Assembly: GCA_027922465.2 (NCBI GenBank)
Contig: BQMF02000755.1
Span: 63,001 to 127,000 of the forward strand
Direction: 5' to 3'
From: Turritopsis dohrnii
Taxonomy: Eukaryota > Cnidaria > Hydrozoa > Anthoathecata > Oceaniidae
DNA: 64,000 nt
Part shown: one piece after another, positions 22,276 to 33,419 of the stretch
Position numbering within the stretch: the stretch's first letter is position 1
Layout of the letters: every line of letters starts with the position of its first letter
Translations under genes and position numbers: made by a program
The notes under the pieces: generated by a model
What the model was told of the DNA's origin: nothing
Databases searched by the model: none
The model's input: the letters and a program-made list of their open reading frames with translations, nothing else

Positions 22276-23640
22276 ATTTGTTTATGTTTTTATATTTTTC
22301 CCGCTCATTGATTGTCCGCTTCTCGGAGTTTGTGCGACTGCAAATCATACGAAATTTTTTCGATAAGCGAATCTCGAGCGCCCGCCCGCAGAAATTATAC
22401 GCGTGGAAATCGGCCTTTAGTAGCATATTCTCCAATGATGCGAGTTTGAAAACAACAGAGAATAGAAAAGCAAACAACATAACTTATTATGCAAAATGGC
22501 GCTAAAATGTTCTTATGATCATATTCTTTCCTTGGTATTATGGTCCGTTCACCATTGTTTTGGAATCAGAAAAAACGTCATCAGTGATTTCATTATTCCT
22601 TAAAGAAAATTGCGTTGGAGGTTTTTAAATTATTTTCACCATCAAACCCGCGTTATTCAACTAGAATCACAAAATTGGTTTCAAAAATTAGAAGAATTAC
22701 AGTAGGCTATAAATTCAGGTTTTGGAAAGAGTAAAACCAAAGTTCTTCGAAATGATCGTTCGATGAACGGTTGTAGGGCTAACCCGGTAACTGGTGGCAA
22801 TTGTAAACTGTGCATCACCGGTCGCTAGATAGCGCAAAGTAATAATCAAGCGTTCCGCTGGCGATGTTACAAAACGTCCTGACGCACTTGACTTCATTAT
22901 CAGAGGAGAAACCCACGACAACAGCTTTTCGAAATTTGTTGGATCCATACGAAAATTTTTGTAAAAATACTGCTTGTCAAAAAGCAACAAATCTTTCACT
23001 AATCGTTGAAATTCTCCATGTTTTTCTCTTTCCGAGAAGATTTTTCGTACCCACATTCTTTTTGTCTTTGTTTTAGTTTTTTGTTTTTGTCTGCCTCTAA
23101 TCATAATCATCAAAATGATGACTTTTTTATAATGGAGAAGATTACTCATCGACGCCATATTTGTTTATGTTTTTATATTTTTCCCGCTCATTGATTGTCC
23201 GCTTCTCGGAGTTTGTGCGACTGCAAATCATACGAAATTTTTTCGATAAGCGAATCTCGAGCGCCCGCCCGCAGAAATTATACGCGTGGAAATCGGCCTT
23301 TAGTAGCATATTCTCCAATGATGCGAGTTTGAAAACAACAGAGAATAGAAAAGCAAACAACATAACTTATTATGCAAAATGGCGCTAAAATGTTCTTATG
23401 ATCATATTCTTTCCTTGGTATTATGGTCCGTTCACCATTGTTTTGGAATCAGAAAAAACGTCATCAGTGATTTCATTATTCCTTAAAGAAAATTGCGTTG
23501 GAGGTTTTTAAATTATTTTCACCATCAAACCCGCGTTATTCAACTAGAATCACAAAATTGGTTTCAAAAATTAGAAGAATTACAGTAGGCTATAAATTCA
23601 GGTTTTGGAAAGAGTAAAACCAAAGTTCTTCGAAATGATC
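21878..23640. repeat. Tandem duplication, two copies with 883-bp period
   Basis: Bases 21878-22757 and 22761-23640 are almost identical over 880 bp, separated by GTT. Differences seen include the TAG/CAG codon (22087-22089 against 22970-22972). The unit contains the 5' part of the transposase gene, the right terminal repeat, and about 340 bp of unique flank, so it arose after the transposon inserted. It could be a recent duplication or an assembly error between haplotypes. Confidence 0.9.
22761..23158 (-). pseudogene. Second copy of the Harbinger transposase N-terminus
   Basis: In the duplicated unit the reading frame from 23158 runs through FDKQYFYKNFRMDPTNFEKL without the nonsense codon of the first copy and reaches the HTH-like TSYRVSPTTVHR. 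It then crosses the duplication junction into unrelated sequence. It lacks the whole DDE domain. Confidence 0.8.
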
Positions 23641-23643
23641 AAC

Positions 23644-24126
23644 TGAAGAAATAACATTGTTGATATCCTTAAATAAACGGGGCCTATATAAACATAATGT
23701 TACAACATAATAATTAAGACGCTACAAACAATAATACAAGTTGTGATATGAATATTCTTACGAATGTATGTTCTTTGATGACGATGTTCTTTAGGATTTT
23801 CTAAAAGCGCATAAAGATTTCATTCCGTAGTGTTTTGTTCACACTAGAGAACACTGTGTTGCAAAAATATATCCGGTACGTAAGTGTAGTTACAGGGAAA
23901 TTTTGTTCAACGCTCAAGATGAGGTGAAACATATATTGCATCCCTCTGTAGCAAACCACAAGTAGAAAATGTATACAAATTTAATGATAACATTTTAACA
24001 AATGTTATACTTCTTTGTTCATTACGAACATTAGAATTCAAGTGTAGAGAAAACGCGTGAAAAGCTGAAATACCCAAAGAGGCGTGCAGTGGGAGCAATT
24101 ATCAAAAGGACAATGCATTTATAAAC
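23644..24126. other. No gene seen
   Basis: AT-rich spacer between the duplicated Harbinger segment and the next MITE. Confidence 0.4.
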
Positions 24127-24128
24127 TA

Positions 24129-24969
24129 CAGTGTGTCGAAGAGAATTTCGGTCTGAGATTTTAACAAGCTATAACTTTTCACACCATATATCAGATTTTA
24201 GAGATTTTCACATCATTCGATAGCATTTCTTTCAAGGATTTTAAAAACCTATATTTTAAATAATTTAGTCCAACACCTTTGTAGTTAAAAGGATTTCTTT
24301 AAACTGTCACGGTCATTAATTCCTTAATGGTTAATAAAAGTAAGTTTCCACGTGCAATTATTCTTTTGTTTATTAAGAACATGTCGTGGTGTTATTGAAC
24401 ACACTAAAATTATAATCTCATCACAAAGTTAAAAATTGTGAGACAGGGGCTTCTACAAACTTTTTTGACATCATATCAGCAATCTTTAGTTGCTACAAAA
24501 ACTTTTCTCCACTGAGATCCAGAGTCTATCAGAGTTGAGAAGTAAAATTGTTGACGCAGCAAATAATCTTAGACAAAATCAAAATTTGATTCACCACTCT
24601 TTATGAAATGACAGCAAGAGCAAATCGCTGTGTCCAGAGAAACGAGGGACATGTTGAGAGTCTTGTAAAGTCTTGTTTTTAACGACTCTTGTGTTTTACA
24701 GCCACATGACTTGTTATTGTTTTTGATAATGACCTTTGATAGCTGTTATTGAAAGATGTGTTAATTAACCATTAAGAAGATAATTAGATTTTTTCATGGT
24801 AAAATCCTTAATTGTTTCCAAAATAAAAGGTTTTGGAGAACAAAATGTATGTTTTTAAAATTTTTGAATAAAACCCTATCGAATGGTGTAAAAATCGCTG
24901 AAATCTATTATAGGTGTGAAAAGTTATGGGCTGTTAAAATCTCAGACCGAAATTCTCTGGGACACACTG
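24129..24969. mobile_element. Tc1/mariner-type MITE with long inverted repeats
   Basis: The termini begin CAGTGTGTC and end GACACACTG, flanked by TA at 24127-24128 and 24970-24971. The inverted repeats extend with scattered mismatches for roughly 100 bp (GAATTTCGGTCTGAGATTTT on the left, AAAATCTCAGACCGAAATTC on the right). The 840-bp element has no transposase ORF. Confidence 0.8.
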
Positions 24970-25313
24970 TAGAGTTAACAAAATAAAAATACAACAACTA
25001 ACAAATGACAAAGGTAATTATAAATGAAGTAAATTGACACAAAAACGTAAAAGGCTAATAAGCCGTTACAGTAAGTGTAAGTATGAAGGCGTTGTCTTAT
25101 GATAGGTATCCGGTAACGAAAGCATGCCGTGAAACTTCTGTCAACATTAAACCTTTCCAAAATGACGTAAACAAACTGACGTTAAAGTAAAAAAAGCTTA
25201 GTTTTCGCTTCACATACTTGAATAAATCGCTGCTTTGCACACAAAAAGTACTCAAAAAGTTGCTCGAAGGTGAGGTGCACATATTGTGAAATTCTGGCAT
25301 CAATTCGTCCAAA

Positions 25314-28300
25314 ATGAGAAAAACGTCAGAAAACAGACCATCCTTGAGATTGACGCTACTCTCTACAATCTTCCTCACGCAACTTCTAATCCGTAAGTGT
25401 CAGTTTATCACTTCAAATGGTATCGAATCTCACGAAACCACTTACGGGAGCATCCGAGAAACATTTACCGTAACTTCATTATGGGCTCAAGGTACGAAAC
25501 TGCAAACGAGAAAGTTAAACAATAAACACTTACTTCATCTACTCCTCTACCTCTCTGCCGATATTGAAACAAACCCAGGCCCTTCACCCTGTCAATACTG
25601 CTTCAAAACTGTTCGTTGCAATCAAAAGAGACTCCCGTGTACTTCCTGCATGAACATCTGTCACGCTTCATGTACAACAGTCAACTGCAAACCGCTACCA
25701 TCCAGAGAGGAAACACCCTGGATCTGTTCAAAATGCACGCATTCAGAACTACCCTTCCAAAACATATCCACTGATCAGAATCCACCTGTTGAAGTAGAAC
25801 CTACTGCAGACTGGAAAGTTTCAAGCGAACACATCAAAGCTCTTCGTGATAATCGAAATCACACATCAATAGCGACCATCAACACACAAAGTCTTCTTTC
25901 ATCTCTCACCGAATTCAAACAAATGATTGAAGACTACAATTTCGATATCGTCTGCGTAACAGAAACATGGCTCCAGAACAAAACTCAAGAAGAATATGTT
26001 CAAATCCCAGACTATGTATTCAAAGGTAACCATCGAGGAAGTAAGGGTGGAGGTGTAGGAATATACTTAAAAGAATCAATAACCTGTAAAGAACGAACTG
26101 ATATTCCGAAAATTGATCCTTCCATCGAACAATTCTGGGTTGAAGTCAACGGTAAGAACAAAAACTCTCACTATCTCGTCGGATGCATATACCAACCAAG
26201 CTCCAAAGAAGGCGAGAAAAGAGAATGGTGTGACAAATTCGAACATCTCCTGAGTCAAGTTTACGCAAAATGGCACGGTCCAATCGTCATTTGTGGTGAC
26301 TTTAATATCGACCTTCTCACTAAATTGGTCAGTCAAGAAACATATATGAACATTTTGAATACGTTTGACTTATCGCAGCATGTTACAAAGCCAACAAGAA
26401 AAGATAAGACCTTAATCGACCATATCTCGACGAACCTACCTGAGAAAATCATCCACCAGAACGTCATCAAAACCGACGAAATAAGTGATCATGACCTCGG
26501 TTACGTCATTATAAACATTCGCAAACAGCGGTTCGAACCAAGATACAAAGTCATTCGCGATGAAAAACGTTTTTCGCTAAATGAAATAACTGACTTTTCG
26601 CAACTACCGTTTAACATCGTTTACGCAGTAGACGATCCGAACGACAAAGTATCAATGCTAAACCATCTGATTACTGAATGTTTATCACGACACGCTCCAT
26701 TGAAACGTACCAGATTCACAAGACCTCCTGCTCCCTGGATGCAAGACCCTATAATCAACAACTCCAAAAATGCTCTCGAAGAGATACGAAAAACCAAATC
26801 TAGAGATAACAGTGAATACGTTAAGCTCCGAAACAACCACAAAAAACTTATCAGAAAAGCCAAGTCAAAATTCATTCTAAAATCGTTATCATCGAGTAAT
26901 CCTAAGGAAGTATGGAAAACTATCCACAGGATTCTCAAACCACCAACCGCTAGAATAAAGTTTGATCCTGATAAACTGAATGATCACTATACCACACTCG
27001 CATCTCGTCTTTGCGAGAAAGAAAACGTTCCCTTGAATCCCAAACAGCTCATATCTGCACTACCACTTGATACCGAACAGTTACTACAAATGCACGAAAC
27101 AACCTATGAAGAGGTAAACAAGATCATTCGAAATCTTCGGAGTGACTGCTCGAGCGGCCATGATAACATCCCTGTCAAATTCCTGAAGCCAGTCCATGAC
27201 TACATCACGTCCCCACTTGTTCACATCATAAACAGTTGCATCACCACAAGATCATTCCCTGATCTATGGAAACTGGCACGCGTCTGTCCGATTCCAAAAG
27301 TTGCGAATCCAACAGTGGCAAAAGACTTCCGTCCAGTCTCCATCTTACCAATCCTATCAAAAATCTTCGAGAGAGTAATCTTGAACCAAATACTAACCTT
27401 CGTCGAATCCAAAGTATACAACACGACACAATCAGGATTCGGAAAGGGACATTCCACCACCACTCTTCTCTTGAAACTGCGTGACGATATTGTAAAAGCA
27501 ATGAACAAGAATGACATAACCATCGCAGTAATGATCGATTATTCCAAAGCGTTCGATACCATCGACCATTCAATATTGGTACGCAAACTGAGCCGATTAG
27601 GATTTGGACAATCAATTATTTCACTTATCGTCAGTTATCTGTCGAACAGAAAACAATATGTACAGGTCGACGACCGAAAATCCCAAACCAAAAATATTTT
27701 CTTCGGAGTGCCGCAAGGAAGTATCCTTGGCCCGATTTTATTCAACATATACGTTGCCGACCTACCAAATGAAATCCAAACACCCTCCATCCAATATGCC
27801 GATGATACGACCCTCTGCAAATCATGTCCCAAACAAAACCTTTTCGAATCCATCAAGGCAATTGAACTAGACCTAACATCACTATGCAACTGGTCGAGAG
27901 ATAATGGTCTGATTTTCAACAGCGACAAATTACAAATGATGGTTATTCGAAAACCCAGATCACTGCCATCAGATCGATCCTACCTCCTACGTTCAGAAGG
28001 CCGATCAGTAAGACAAGAACTGTATGTTAAGATACTCGGTATCCAAATGGACGAAAACCTCTCCTGGTTACCTCAAGTGAATTATGCAACAAAGTCAGCT
28101 TACGCAAATTTACAAACGATAAAAAGGTTCAAGAGATTCACCCCGTATAGAGTTCGGAAAACACTCGCGGAATCTCTTGTCCTCTCCAAACTGAGTTATT
28201 GCAATACCGTGTACGCTCAAATTCCGCAATACTTGAAAAAGCGCATCCAACGTGTACAGTCGTGTGCAGCCGGGTACGTTCTCCGTCGCTACTGCACCCT

Positions 28301-28631
28301 GAAAGATGTGACAAGTTTGGGTTGGCTTCTTGTTGAGCAACGTTGTGAATTGGACCTCTCGATCGCAGGTTTCAAAGCTTTAAACGATGAAAAGTGGCCG
28401 GACTACTTGTCTATGAAAAAGCTCAAGTTCAAAAGGACTCTCCGATCTATTGATAATGGAATAATGATTGAACCTGGTGAAAATGGCACTTTCAACAACC
28501 AAGTGTCTAAAGTTTTTAATGATTTGCCAAAAAATATACGTAACCTAGATTCAATTTCAACATTTTACAGTCAAACGAAAAAATATTTTTTAGATAAATC
28601 AATCGCCATTGCCTTAGCAAGGGAAGGCTAG
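25314..28631 (+). CDS. LINE polyprotein: signal-like leader, 2A motif, PHD finger, APE endonuclease, RT
   Basis: An uninterrupted 1105-residue ORF with A at -3 of the ATG. Residues 11-26 form a hydrophobic signal-like stretch. Residues 83-90 read DIETNPGP, the canonical 2A ribosome-skipping motif, preceded by the hydrophobic LLHLLLYLSA. A PHD-like C4HC3 finger follows from Cys93 (C93, C96, C109, C112, H117, C120, then WICSKC). The APE endonuclease spans roughly 180-400 with ETW (about 217), GDFNID (about 327) and SDHD (about 391). The reverse transcriptase has MIDYSKAFDTIDH (about 740), GVPQGSILGP (about 802) and catalytic YADD (about 828). All key residues look present, so the copy may be competent. 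The product would nick genomic DNA and reverse-transcribe its own RNA there. Confidence 0.92.
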   Translation: MRKTSENRPSLRLTLLSTIFLTQLLIRKCQFITSNGIESHETTYGSIRETFTVTSLWAQGTKLQTRKLNNKHLLHLLLYLSADIETNPGPSPCQYCFKTVRCNQKRLPCTSCMNICHASCTTVNCKPLPSREETPWICSKCTHSELPFQNISTDQNPPVEVEPTADWKVSSEHIKALRDNRNHTSIATINTQSLLSSLTEFKQMIEDYNFDIVCVTETWLQNKTQEEYVQIPDYVFKGNHRGSKGGGVGIYLKESITCKERTDIPKIDPSIEQFWVEVNGKNKNSHYLVGCIYQPSSKEGEKREWCDKFEHLLSQVYAKWHGPIVICGDFNIDLLTKLVSQETYMNILNTFDLSQHVTKPTRKDKTLIDHISTNLPEKIIHQNVIKTDEISDHDLGYVIINIRKQRFEPRYKVIRDEKRFSLNEITDFSQLPFNIVYAVDDPNDKVSMLNHLITECLSRHAPLKRTRFTRPPAPWMQDPIINNSKNALEEIRKTKSRDNSEYVKLRNNHKKLIRKAKSKFILKSLSSSNPKEVWKTIHRILKPPTARIKFDPDKLNDHYTTLASRLCEKENVPLNPKQLISALPLDTEQLLQMHETTYEEVNKIIRNLRSDCSSGHDNIPVKFLKPVHDYITSPLVHIINSCITTRSFPDLWKLARVCPIPKVANPTVAKDFRPVSILPILSKIFERVILNQILTFVESKVYNTTQSGFGKGHSTTTLLLKLRDDIVKAMNKNDITIAVMIDYSKAFDTIDHSILVRKLSRLGFGQSIISLIVSYLSNRKQYVQVDDRKSQTKNIFFGVPQGSILGPILFNIYVADLPNEIQTPSIQYADDTTLCKSCPKQNLFESIKAIELDLTSLCNWSRDNGLIFNSDKLQMMVIRKPRSLPSDRSYLLRSEGRSVRQELYVKILGIQMDENLSWLPQVNYATKSAYANLQTIKRFKRFTPYRVRKTLAESLVLSKLSYCNTVYAQIPQYLKKRIQRVQSCAAGYVLRRYCTLKDVTSLGWLLVEQRCELDLSIAGFKALNDEKWPDYLSMKKLKFKRTLRSIDNGIMIEPGENGTFNNQVSKVFNDLPKNIRNLDSISTFYSQTKKYFLDKSIAIALAREG
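25560..25583 (+). other. 2A ribosome-skipping motif (DIETNPGP)
   Basis: Codons 83-90 of the LINE ORF match the 2A consensus D-x-E-x-N-P-G-P, with the predicted skip between Gly89 and Pro90. 2A sequences are known in RNA viruses and in several APE-type LINEs. Here it would release an 89-residue leader from the PHD-APE-RT protein; in translations that do not skip, the leader's hydrophobic region could instead act as a signal. Confidence 0.85.
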
Positions 28632-29122
28632 GTTCTCCGATTGTATAAGCACTTCCTTATCAATTTCTGCTAAACCAACTCTATACAGCGCGGGTCACGA
28701 GTTTCCATATTTTTCAACCTTCACCAAGTTACCAAGATTTTCTTATTTCCAAATCTCGTTTAGACATATCGAAACAAACGATAATCTCTGAGCCTCCACA
28801 GTGAGCCTTCCTATGCTTGGGTTTTATATTATAGAATTTTTTTTATATATATATATATACACAGCCAACGTTTTATCTCTAACGATGTCTTTCAGAGTTG
28901 AATGAGACCTTCCGCCGATATACAACTACAGCCTATGCCTTTCCTCTATTTAATCTATCAACGACCATTTAACAAAACCAAAATCTACAACTCTTATTGA
29001 AACCTAGATCTCCATGCTTCTTGTACCATTTTTGTTCTAAACAATTTTTTATTATTATTGTTGTTATTATTATGTTATTATAGGGATAAGAACCATTTGT
29101 ATAATGGAACCCGAATAAATGT

Positions 29123-29153
<31 letters not shown>

Positions 29154-29156
<3 letters not shown>

Positions 29157-30755
29157 CGGTCGACACAAAACAATCCCTTTATAATTATCAGTTATAGATA
29201 ATGGATACCTTACGCTAAAGATGGTGGGCGACGAAGACAAATTCAAAATGATGTATCGTGAGAACATCGTATTTTGTTTTGTAGAAAGATAGTTCATGTG
29301 AAAGAGGTTCTTTGCTAAAGTTCCCGATGGACCTCAACAACTTTTTTCAAAACCTTTGCAAGGGTTATTCGTGTTGTAATAAGTAAATCGTCAGTTTAAC
29401 AATGACCAAGAGAGTAAGAAACTGGTATCGCAGCGACTTTTTGAAGATTTTACCAGCTACAGGAAAAGGTTTTCAGGAAGAAATTGGCAAACAGATGGCA
29501 GATTTAGATTATATAAAGAAACAAAAGATTTTATGACTGATGAAGATAATCTGCGGATGTTATCAGATCAGACGTTATCATTGCTGTACGAAATGAGGAA
29601 TTCGAAGAAGGTAGAACATGGTTGACTTTTACGAGAGTCAAAGTTAACCTTAGCTTTGTTTTTTTTGGCTCGAAATTTAACAGACAACCTTTTAAGACAT
29701 GGAACTGCTTAAAATGGAGCTGAGAGTTTCATTGTGCTGATGTCATCAGTGAGGATCCCTCATTAGAACAATAAGAAAAAGGTTTGTGGCGATCACTTGA
29801 ATTATCAACGAGCTGAACAAATAATTCACTTAAAGAAAACTGATTGCTTGGCTTTCTCACGAACGTTTTAGCTGTTTATTTATCTTCAAGTTGAATTTTA
29901 TTTCCATCATGAGCCTTTATACAAGTAAGTAGTTAGTCCATAAATTCCATTATGATGACTGTCTCGTGACGAATGAAAGACAAATTATGATGACTGTCTC
30001 GCGACGAATGAAAGACAAATTGTGTGGTTGTGAAAATGTCTCATTAGATCGCTTTGATCAAGAAACACTTTAATAGAAAGCCTTAGTTTATTTAAAATCC
30101 AAATCCTGAATCCTGAGCATACAATTTATAAAAACTACAATTATTCGTGCGGAATGTTTTCAGTGGAATCTTATTGTAACAGTCAAATATTTTATCACGA
30201 AGATAGTAAGTCGAAATAATTTAACCAACCAACAAAATGTTCGATTTACGGTAAAATCATATTTAGAATGAAGAAAATGATAAATGTAAACAGAACTTAG
30301 CATGCTATACTGAGATTTTCTAGTGTAGAACCGGCTTAAAGTGACTGATGAATTTATCGTATTAATTAAGACAATAATCCTTTGTAAATTGCTCGACTGA
30401 AATCTTTTGGATAGGTCGATGTGAAACTTATCGATGTGAAAATAGAAAGGAATTATCTATTGTTTGAATCAAAAGTCATTATGTGTGTTGTTTTTTGAAA
30501 GTTTGATGCGTTGTGAAAGTAAATGTTTGAAAAAGTTGTGTCCTTTCAAACAAGATGCTTCGAGGTAAAACGAATATTTAACTAGCTAAATACTAACGTA
30601 TAAAGTTAAATTGCGGCATCGGCAGCAAGGCCGTTGGTATCAATTTGAATCGTAATAGGAAACTGTCTGAAACAGAGTCAAAATTACAAGACAGTAAAAA
30701 ACAGTCGAATTGATGGACATTAATATAGAAATTATGTTATGGTGTGTTTCATTTA
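29154..30755. other. Upstream region of receptor gene 1; no gene resolved
   Basis: Contains short readings such as ATGACCAAGAGAGTAAGAAA at 29401 that soon stop, and a 36-bp tandem duplication at about 29950-30020 (unit with GATGACTGTCTCG). A first coding exon of receptor gene 1 should lie here but could not be identified. Confidence 0.4.
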
Positions 30756-30756
30756 G

Positions 30757-33335
30757 AATGTTTTGTGTTACTGGTGATTGCACAAATTTTTCCCACATCA
30801 TATCAAACAACAATAACAAGAAGTTCAGATGGAGATAAATCAGAAAGTTTAGTATGCACTGGAAAAACTGTTCTTATCAAAAATGATGACACACAATCTT
30901 TTGAATGTATTGGCACAATGCTTGAAGGAGGTAACAGAGAACTTGAAATTTTTTATTGTCACTTTTTCAACTCAGAATGTTTGAAATATCATAAGATTGT
31001 CGTCCGAAATGGTATCCTATTCATCCCGATTTGTTACAGTGTTCGTAAGTTTTTGTATTGCATTGAAATTTCAGGTTGTGATTTAACACTTACTGGTCAG
31101 GTGGATGCAAATAAGATAGCCTATATACCAGAATCCACCAATACATCAAAACTAACAATAAAACTACCAGAACAACCATATACTCGATCAAATGAGAAAT
31201 GCGTAAGCCATCAAGTTGGAACGTTATCAGTACAAGTTCACACTTCAAACCTAAACAGATCTGTTTGGAATGATGATATTGGTGAGAATGCAATCAAACC
31301 AACCATGGATTTCCACATAAACCAGACAGATCAAACGGTATGGACTAGTTAGAATTCTACCAAAACGACTTTCATTGTTGTCCTTGATATTTGAAATATC
31401 ATTGTCTTATACGTAATCACATCACATTACACTTTAAAATCTTCCACTTTTTCACAATTTTTAATCTCTATTATTTCTATTAACAATCCTTTTTCTCAAA
31501 GGTTTGAAACTTTCACTTTTCCTCTTCTATTTGCTGAATTAATATTTTATTTTCTTCGGTCAAAACTTAGTAGTGATGGTGTCAGGATAAAATTAGTAGC
31601 GACATTTGAAAGGATTACTTTTTTTTGATGGAAGGGAAGTTGGTGATCATTTTCTTGGTATTATATTATATATAAGTGAAATTTGGATTAATACAGACGT
31701 GGAATTCCGTTTTAAGATTTTAGAAACTCCTTTAAGTTATCTCATATGTCACAATGGTTTTAGCTCTCTGTAACATTTAAAGAACATTGGGCTGGTATAC
31801 TGATGAAGATATTCATAGAATGTATTGATGGAGATGGAAACAACTATCTAAGTGGTGATGCGAACAGGTGTGTGATGGTGAAGTATGGTGGAACTGTTAA
31901 CTGTAAGTGATATCAACATTCACATGTTGAAATATGTCTGGAAAGGAAGAGGAATATTTCTTTGTTATTTTTTCTTGAAAACATAGATCCACTAACTGGC
32001 TCCCGATTTTTTCCATCACCTGACAACGTAACAACTACAACAACACCTTCACAACAGACATCTTCCCAAGCAACAACAGAGAACAACAGTAATGAACCAA
32101 ACACACATGATCCCCTCATCTCTTCGTCTGTTACAACAACACCAGCAGCATCAACGACAGGTTCCTCATCAACACGCGATCCTTCTCACTCTAACTCAAC
32201 AACAATAACACCAGCTCCCATTTCACAAGATGATAGTTCTGGCTTTCCAATAGTGCCAGGAATTGCTGGCGCCCTCTTGTTTTTACTTCTTGTTCTTCTG
32301 ATCGTCGTCCTTATCATTTACAAGAAAAGGAAAAGGTAAATTATTATTTGCAATCAAATGAAAAAATATGTCAAAATTATTTTTATAAGCGCCCCTCTCC
32401 AATTATTAGTGTGACTTAACATTAACTCAGAAATTAATAAGCACCCGGGCGGTAATTAGAACTTTGAACAAAAAATGAAAAATACAGCTGTTTATGATAA
32501 AAAGCAGTGCCTCGTTCACACTCAGCATGACCATTTCAAAATTTTTTATACGCGCCCCTCTCTAATAAGCACCCCCCTAATTTCCAAAAAAAGTTATAAA
32601 CGCCCGTGCGCTTATTAGAAAGAATACGGTACCGCTATGGCATGAACTGTAACGAACTTTTTCTTTTGTGTTGTAGCTCAAAAGAGAAATTGATAGCATT
32701 AACAAACATGGTAGGTTCACTTTGTAATGTATTTTGCCATATTGACCTCAAATATCATTTGCAAAAAAATCAAACAGATTAGAGGTAAGGAGGTAAGGAG
32801 TTTTAACTCTTAAAATGAATGGAGGTAAATCTTAATAATCTAAATAATAGTTACTCAGAAAAACTAGAGTGGAAATGGAGAAGGGGATAAGATGCAACCT
32901 CAGAATAATAAATTCATCTTCTTATTTTAGAATAGCCCCAATAATGATTACGACGCAGTACAATTTCCTGACAACCATACCAGTACTACTGTATTGAATG
33001 TCAATGCAGGCGAAGCACCTGAAGATTTCATTGGCTACAAGACAGAGCCAGACCTATATGATGCACCAATTGCACACGAGGAACCAACAATGTCCCGTCC
33101 ATTTGATGAATACGCAGTTGTTGATAAATCCAAGAAGACCGACTCACCGGTCCGTTCTTCTGCGTATATCTTCATGGGGCCAGATCACAAGAAACCAGAC
33201 GATTCCCTTAACAATGTCGGGTCGGAGAATGACGCGCCGGTTAAAGAGTTTAAACCGATTGAAATGGTGATACCGGTTGAATTACTTGATCCGATGCCAC
33301 CTGAAAACGAAAGTGGACCTTACACAGAACTATAA
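30757..33335 (+). CDS. Type I membrane receptor-like protein 1, 5' end unresolved
   Basis: Exons 30757-31044, 31075-31337, 31764-31902, 31987-32335, 32677-32710 and 32931-33335 join in frame to at least 491 residues. The first visible exon follows an acceptor (TTTCATTTAG) and opens with a hydrophobic signal-like CFVLLVIAQIFPTSYQ, but no in-frame ATG precedes it before a TAG at 30726, so a short upstream exon is needed or the start is lost. The ectodomain has paired cysteines and a segment ending ECIDGD...CVMVKYGG. A Thr/Ser-rich stalk (exon 4) precedes a single helix (FLLLVLLIVVLII) and a KKRKR stop-transfer. The roughly 145-residue tail has tyrosine motifs YDAV, YAVV, YIFM (a YxxM site) and a terminal YTEL. 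Domain order and tail recall hydrozoan Alr-type receptors; homology to them is not shown. Its paralogue is at 35805-41072. Confidence 0.75.
32382..32632. repeat. ATAAGCGCCC-type repeat in an intron of receptor gene 1
   Basis: Words TATAAGCGCCCCTCTCC, AATAAGCACCC and TATACGCGCCCCTCTC recur and pair with GTGCGCTTATTAG at the right end. It lies in the intron between the membrane exon and the 34-nt exon. Confidence 0.55.
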
Positions 33336-33413
33336 CGCACAAACTTTCTGTTAAATCACGTTTTCAGGGCTGCCCTCGTTGCCATGTCAATCCAGATTTG
33401 TCTTTAGAAAAGG

Positions 33414-33419
33414 AATAAA
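33414..33419 (+). promoter_or_regulatory. Poly(A) signal of receptor gene 1
   Basis: AATAAA occurs 79 bases after the stop codon. A second AATAAA at about 33882 could serve a longer 3' end. Confidence 0.5.

Larger units (their letters stand above)
21108..22416. mobile_element. PIF/Harbinger transposon with internal deletion
   Basis: Left AGCCCGATTTCCATGTGTG and right CGCGTGGAAATCGGCCT ends are inverted repeats flanked by TTA (21105-21107, 22417-22419), the Harbinger target duplication. Both Harbinger genes are present and convergent: a MADF-type DNA-binding protein on the plus strand from 21313 and a transposase on the minus strand from 22275. They meet at about 21546, so the 3' parts of both were deleted together. 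GGGCGGGCGC motifs sit just inside both ends. Confidence 0.85.
24972..29153 (+). mobile_element. APE-type LINE (CR1/L2-like), apparently intact
   Basis: Contains one long ORF (25314-28631), a roughly 490-bp 3' region with a (TA)n run near 28843, and AATAAATGTC followed by a 29-A tail ending at 29153. The 5' boundary is uncertain: the sequence upstream of the ORF runs back to the right end of the Tc1-type MITE. No target duplication could be recognised. The clean ORF and tail indicate recent insertion. Confidence 0.8.

Noticed and set aside
22123..23388. Duplicated plus-strand ORFs (62-75 codons)
   Set aside because: They are antisense of the Harbinger transposase gene and its flank, appearing twice because of the tandem duplication.
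25097..25378. Minus-strand ORFs over the LINE (also 26076-26336, 26621-26938, 27221-27615, 27635-27928)
   Set aside because: They are antisense shadows of the intact 1105-residue LINE ORF.
31850..31870. Apparent frameshift in the third visible exon of receptor gene 1
   Set aside because: Rechecking base by base gave a 139-nt exon that keeps phase and aligns with gene 2.
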